Source of the DNA: Methanosarcinales archaeon
GTDB lineage: Archaea > Halobacteriota > Methanosarcinia > DSM-18856 > Methermicoccaceae
Assembly (NCBI GenBank): GCA_003661015.1
Contig: QMVI01000051.1
Span: 1-7,555 of the forward strand
Direction of reading: 5' to 3'
DNA length: 7,555 bases
Shown: positions 5,103-7,555 of the stretch, piece after piece
Layout: each line of letters starts with the position of its first letter
Numbering within the stretch: the first letter of the stretch is position 1
Notes under the pieces: model-generated
The model's database searches: none
Seen by the model: the letters and a program-made list of their open reading frames with translations, nothing else
What the model was told of the DNA's origin: nothing
Program-made: the position numbers and the translations under genes

Positions 5103-5458
5103 TCATCATATACCTCCTTTGGTTCAAAGACCTTCACACCAACAACCTCTCCTTCTATTGTGCGGTAGAAACAAGAGCGAAAACCAGTATGACACGCCCC
5201 ACCGGCCTGCTCTACCTCATAGAGCAACGTGTCCTCATCACAGTCCACCAGTATTCTTCTCACCTTTTGAACATTGCCCGAATTCTCTCCTTTCTTCCAC
5301 AGTTTCCTTCGACTCCTTGAGAAGTAGTGGGCAAGACCCGTTTCTTTGGTGAGTTTGATTGCTTCTTCATTTGCCCATGCGACCATCAAAACCTCCTTTG
5401 TATTCACATCCTGAACAACTACGGGAACAAGACCCTTCTCATCAAACTTGAGCTTCAT
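5099..5458 (-). CDS. hisI: Phosphoribosyl-AMP cyclohydrolase
   Basis: This enzyme opens the adenine ring of phosphoribosyl-AMP, the third step of histidine biosynthesis, using a metal centre. The 119-residue protein is the stand-alone HisI type, without the HisE pyrophosphohydrolase fusion. Clear motifs are VLMVAWANEEA, the SRSRRKLWKKGENSGNVQ block, the metal-binding DCDEDTLLYEV, and GGACHTGFRSCFYR, with the conserved cysteines of DCD, ACH and SCF. ATG at 5458 is chosen: GAGGTG lies six bases upstream (5470-5465), and the ATG overlaps the amidohydrolase TGA as ATGA. A GTG at 5467 would add three residues but overlaps this ribosome binding site. The stop TGA overlaps the rpiA start. Both junctions indicate translational coupling. 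Confidence 0.97.
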   Translation of the reverse strand: MKLKFDEKGLVPVVVQDVNTKEVLMVAWANEEAIKLTKETGLAHYFSRSRRKLWKKGENSGNVQKVRRILVDCDEDTLLYEVEQAGGACHTGFRSCFYRTIEGEVVGVKVFEPKEVYDE

Positions 5459-6498
5459 AATACACACCTCAAATCCTCTGGCTTACATCTCCTCACAACA
5501 GAACGTATTGGGTCTGTCGTGTTCCTCATATTCTTGGTGTCGAGATTCACCACCAACACATCAGCCTTTTCCCCTTCCTCTATCACACCTCCATCAACAC
5601 CAAATGCCCTTCTCCCCTTCCATGTTGCCATCTTCAAAAGTTCTCTTTCGTCTATATGTAGATTGTACCAACAAAAACTCAACTCGTCAAGTAAGCTCGG
5701 AGAGGACAGCATAACGTTGTCTGTTCCTATGCAAACATCAACACCCATTTCAACCATCCTTTTTATGGGGGGCAGACCCACACCAGTTGCCATGTTTGAT
5801 CTGGGACATACAACCACATTTATCCCTTCATCCGCACACGTTCTGAGATGAGAATCGGTTGCATGAACCATATGCACCACAACATCAGGCTCGAGTGATA
5901 AGGCTCCATCGATATCTGAATTGTCTTTCTCTCCAGCATGAATACTGAGGATTTTCCCCCTCTTCCTGCAAGTCTCACTCCACCTCTCCACCTCAGGAGT
6001 GTCGTTATAACCCGAGATACCGAGACCATCACACACCCTCAGAACATCCTCCACCTCACCTGCGAGTGGTCTGCCAAGGATAATGGGAACCAAGTTTTTA
6101 ACCCCGCTGATTTGTTCAAGAGCTTCTCTCAACACCAGCACACCCTCCACTCCTCCTTCTCTGAAGTCTGCAAATCCTCCACAACCCCACGCAATCATGG
6201 ACTCCATCGAGTCTTTTATGGCCTCTGTCAATTTCTCTCTTGGCACGCTTTTCAGTGCCTGATGCTTCAGCCCGTTCGGTGGCTTTACAAGTTCATCAAG
6301 CCCGATACTTGGCGGGTCTTTTATGATGGAATCACCGAGATGAGTGTGTGCATTGAAGAAAGAAGGAAGTATCAGATTCTTCTCCTTACATCTTTCTTCT
6401 TCAATCGACTCTATGATATTGTCTCTAATACTAATACACAGATATCCTTCAACTGGTTCCAGCTCCTCACCGAGCAGAATTATTCCACCGATCCTCAT
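5455..6498 (-). CDS. Metal-dependent amidohydrolase of the COG0402 deaminase group
   Basis: This cytosolic TIM-barrel hydrolase resembles cytosine, guanine and S-adenosylhomocysteine/methylthioadenosine deaminases; the substrate cannot be read from the sequence. From ATG 6498 it has 347 residues. Visible are the short N-terminal beta domain with the LPSFFNAHTHLGDS metal motif (HxH), FADFREGG, the LSIHAGEKD motif (His and catalytic Glu), VHMVHATDSHL (metal His), VVCPRSN, GTDNVML (catalytic Asp), and the C-terminal KADVLVVNLD that closes the beta domain. All expected metal and catalytic residues are present, so it should be active. ATG 6498 overlaps the upstream TGA as ATGA, like its neighbours. 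ATG 6519 would add seven residues and overlap by 25 bases. Neither has a strong ribosome binding site. Context with hisI and rpiA suggests a role in purine or ribose metabolism, but this is inference only. Confidence 0.88.
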   Translation of the reverse strand: MRIGGIILLGEELEPVEGYLCISIRDNIIESIEEERCKEKNLILPSFFNAHTHLGDSIIKDPPSIGLDELVKPPNGLKHQALKSVPREKLTEAIKDSMESMIAWGCGGFADFREGGVEGVLVLREALEQISGVKNLVPIILGRPLAGEVEDVLRVCDGLGISGYNDTPEVERWSETCRKRGKILSIHAGEKDNSDIDGALSLEPDVVVHMVHATDSHLRTCADEGINVVVCPRSNMATGVGLPPIKRMVEMGVDVCIGTDNVMLSSPSLLDELSFCWYNLHIDERELLKMATWKGRRAFGVDGGVIEEGEKADVLVVNLDTKNMRNTTDPIRSVVRRCKPEDLRCVL

Positions 6499-6830
6499 CT
6501 CAACAGTTCGTGTATCCATTCTGTCAGAGAATTACAAAATTCAGGTTCACATTCTTCGTTGCACCCTGCACAGGGTGCAAGACTGTTGTTTGAAAGGAGG
6601 ACGCTGTAGTCAAAGTCTCCCATGACCTCCACATTTTTTTTGTCCGCCATCTTTATGAGATACGTTCTCGTTCCATTTGTCTTCACAAGTTCCCTTTCAA
6701 TCATCCCCTTCCTAAGCAGTCTTGCAACGATTCTTGAACATTTTCTGCAATCTATTCCGAGCGTTTTCCAGAGCTCATTCTGGAAGACCGAGCCACGCTC
6801 TTTTATGATGCTCAATATCTCGTCTTCCAT
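6495..6830 (-). CDS. Winged-helix DNA-binding protein with C-terminal four-cysteine cluster
   Basis: A probable archaeal transcription regulator of 111 residues. Residues 1-61 form a winged helix (IIKERGSVFQNELWKTLGI, then CSRIVARLLRKGMIERE, then a wing around NGTRTYLIK). The C-terminal part carries Cys87, Cys90, Cys94 and Cys99 in the pattern CxxCxxxCxxxxC, followed by SLTEWIHELL. I recognise this as an archaeal family of small winged-helix proteins with similar tails, but I know no established function. The cysteines could bind zinc or an iron-sulfur cluster and so sense metal, oxygen or redox state; that is inference. Two more cysteines, 28 and 31, lie in the recognition region. The start ATG has a strong ribosome binding site (GAGGTGAGGTGG) that overlaps the stop of the Sm-like gene. 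The stop overlaps the amidohydrolase start. Confidence 0.85.
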   Translation of the reverse strand: MEDEILSIIKERGSVFQNELWKTLGIDCRKCSRIVARLLRKGMIERELVKTNGTRTYLIKMADKKNVEVMGDFDYSVLLSNNSLAPCAGCNEECEPEFCNSLTEWIHELLR

Positions 6831-6831
6831 T

Positions 6832-6843
6832 CCACCTCACCTC
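6832..6843 (-). promoter_or_regulatory. Strong ribosome binding site of the winged-helix gene
   Basis: GAGGTGAGGTGG contains two overlapping anti-Shine-Dalgarno matches and spans part of the TGA stop of the Sm-like gene. It fixes the ATG at 6830 and suggests efficient, coupled initiation. Confidence 0.65.
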
Positions 6844-7060
6844 ATACTGGATTTATTATTATGATGTTGTTTCCTCTGAGAACCACTGACCCAAGCACCC
6901 TCTTCCTTTCGCCATTCACTATTTCAACCGTGTTTTCAAGATGTATGTTCATATAGTCATCAACACTTTTAAGCACCCCCTCAAGCACAGCGTTATCTCC
7001 CTTCATCTCAATCTGAACCTTATTTCCTATCAGCGATTGAACAGCTTTTTTCGGAAACAA
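6842..7060 (-). CDS. Sm-like (LSm) archaeal RNA-binding protein
   Basis: This 72-residue protein of the Sm/LSm/Hfq superfamily should form heptameric or hexameric rings that bind U-rich RNA. The Sm1 motif spans about residues 13-45 (VQIEMKGDNAVLEGVLKSVDDYMNIHLEN, with the hallmark D-x-x-M-N), and the Sm2 motif is VLGSVVLRGNNIIIINP (55-71, hallmark RGN). The length is typical of archaeal SmAP proteins. The start is a TTG at 7060 with a GGGGGGT ribosome binding site five bases upstream. A nearby ATG at 7073 is in another frame, and no in-frame ATG exists, so the TTG is required. It lies 13 bases after the response regulator and 11 bases before the winged-helix gene. Archaeal LSm genes are more often found near L37e; the placement here is different. 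Confidence 0.93.
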   Translation of the reverse strand: MFPKKAVQSLIGNKVQIEMKGDNAVLEGVLKSVDDYMNIHLENTVEIVNGERKRVLGSVVLRGNNIIIINPV

Positions 7061-7073
7061 ATTGACCCCCCAT

Positions 7074-7555
7074 TTAATCGAGACCTACCATCTTCTTTTC
7101 TATCTCCTCTCTAAGTTCTCTTATTCTCTCTTTCTGTATATCTATGTATCTCTGGATTGAGAGCATGGCATTCTTCAGACTCTCATCTTTCTCCACTCTT
7201 CTCTCCGGGTACACTTGTTTGAGAAGTGTCCAGAGCTGATGGTGTGATGATACTTCTGATAGTCTTCTTGCATACTCTTCCAAGAGCTCTTCACTAATTC
7301 CTTTGGCTTTTGCCTCCTCGATGTAGGACTGCACACCATCTCTGAACTCAAACACATCAGAAACGATGTTGAGAAGTGCTGCGTGTGTGAATGGCTTTAC
7401 GAGATACCCATCTATCTTGTTCGCCCTACCCTTTACTACCGTGAATGTTGGTTGTTTTGCGGTGACCATAATCACTGGCACATCCTTATCGATTTCCCGT
7501 ATTTTTTCAAGGGTCTCCCAACCGTCCATTATCGGCATCATAATGTCAAGCAAAA
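7074..7555 (-). CDS. Response regulator receiver protein (5' end outside the window)
   Basis: This two-component signalling protein lacks a recognisable DNA-binding output domain. Only the part from the phosphoacceptor onward is visible: LLDIMMPIMDGWE (Asp third in the visible frame), VIMVTAK with the conserved Thr (about residue 31), and GYLVKPFTHAALL with the conserved Lys (about 53). After the receiver, about 90 residues are predicted helical and end in a heptad-like charged stretch (RYIDIQKERIRELREEIEKK) suggestive of a coiled coil that could pair it with another protein. The missing piece should be about 50 residues of the receiver N-terminus. The stop is TAA. It leads the visible part of the minus-strand run, 13 bases before the Sm-like gene. 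A cognate histidine kinase may lie outside. Confidence 0.92.
   Translation of the reverse strand, partial: LLDIMMPIMDGWETLEKIREIDKDVPVIMVTAKQPTFTVVKGRANKIDGYLVKPFTHAALLNIVSDVFEFRDGVQSYIEEAKAKGISEELLEEYARRLSEVSSHHQLWTLLKQVYPERRVEKDESLKNAMLSIQRYIDIQKERIRELREEIEKKMVGLD

Noticed and set aside
6499..6519. ATG at 6519 as the amidohydrolase start
   Set aside because: It would overlap the upstream gene by 25 bases and has no ribosome binding site. ATG 6498 gives the ATGA overlap seen at the other junctions and a normal family N-terminus. It cannot be fully excluded.
5938..6625. Plus-strand frames of 223 and 93 residues opposite the amidohydrolase and winged-helix genes
   Set aside because: They are antisense to genes with full sets of motifs, and neither has a domain or a ribosome binding site.
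1..7555. CRISPR arrays, insertion sequences, phage genes or long inverted repeats
   Set aside because: None seen. The window is dense with housekeeping genes, and the only repeat-like tract is the short GGATAG run before rnp3.

Overview
The window is archaeal and almost certainly euryarchaeal. It carries ribosomal protein L15e, the RNase P protein Rpp30, an Sm-like protein, heterodisulfide reductase subunits HdrC and HdrB, GGTGA-type Shine-Dalgarno sites and TATA boxes. HdrCB points to a methanogen or a relative that oxidises methane or alkanes; I cannot name the taxon. The gene density is very high, with no gene-free stretch near 300 bases and many ATGA overlaps. Five starts are GTG or TTG.

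Layout. (1) Positions 1-1280, minus strand: a pyrrolysine (Pyl) decoding cassette in the order pylT (amber-decoding tRNA, anticodon CUA), pylSn (tRNA-binding domain), pylSc (catalytic domain), then the possible start of another ORF at the left edge. The synthetase is encoded as two genes, an arrangement best known from bacteria. The two genes share one frame and are separated by a TGA plus five codons. (2) A roughly 45-base divergent promoter region. (3) Positions 1326-2611, plus strand: hdrC-hdrB. (4) Positions 2638-4419, plus strand: rpl15e, a COG1325-type RNA-binding protein, and rnp3 (Rpp30), part of the known archaeal exosome/RNase P gene neighbourhood. (5) Positions 4416-7555, minus strand: a tight run of a response regulator (5' end off the window), an Sm-like protein, a winged-helix protein with a cysteine cluster, a COG0402 amidohydrolase, hisI and rpiA. 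rpiA meets rnp3 tail to tail with a 4-base overlap.

The main discovery is a link between regions 1 and 4. The COG1325 gene looks 5'-truncated if TAG is read as stop. It becomes a full-length 150-residue protein from a GTG at 3220, with a good ribosome binding site, if the in-frame TAG at 3295-3297 is read as an amino acid. None of the 13 genes whose ends are visible stops with TAG (5 TAA, 8 TGA). With a complete amber-decoding tRNA and synthetase pair 2 kb away, this suggests that TAG is a pyrrolysine sense codon here even in a housekeeping RNA-processing gene, not only in methylamine methyltransferases.
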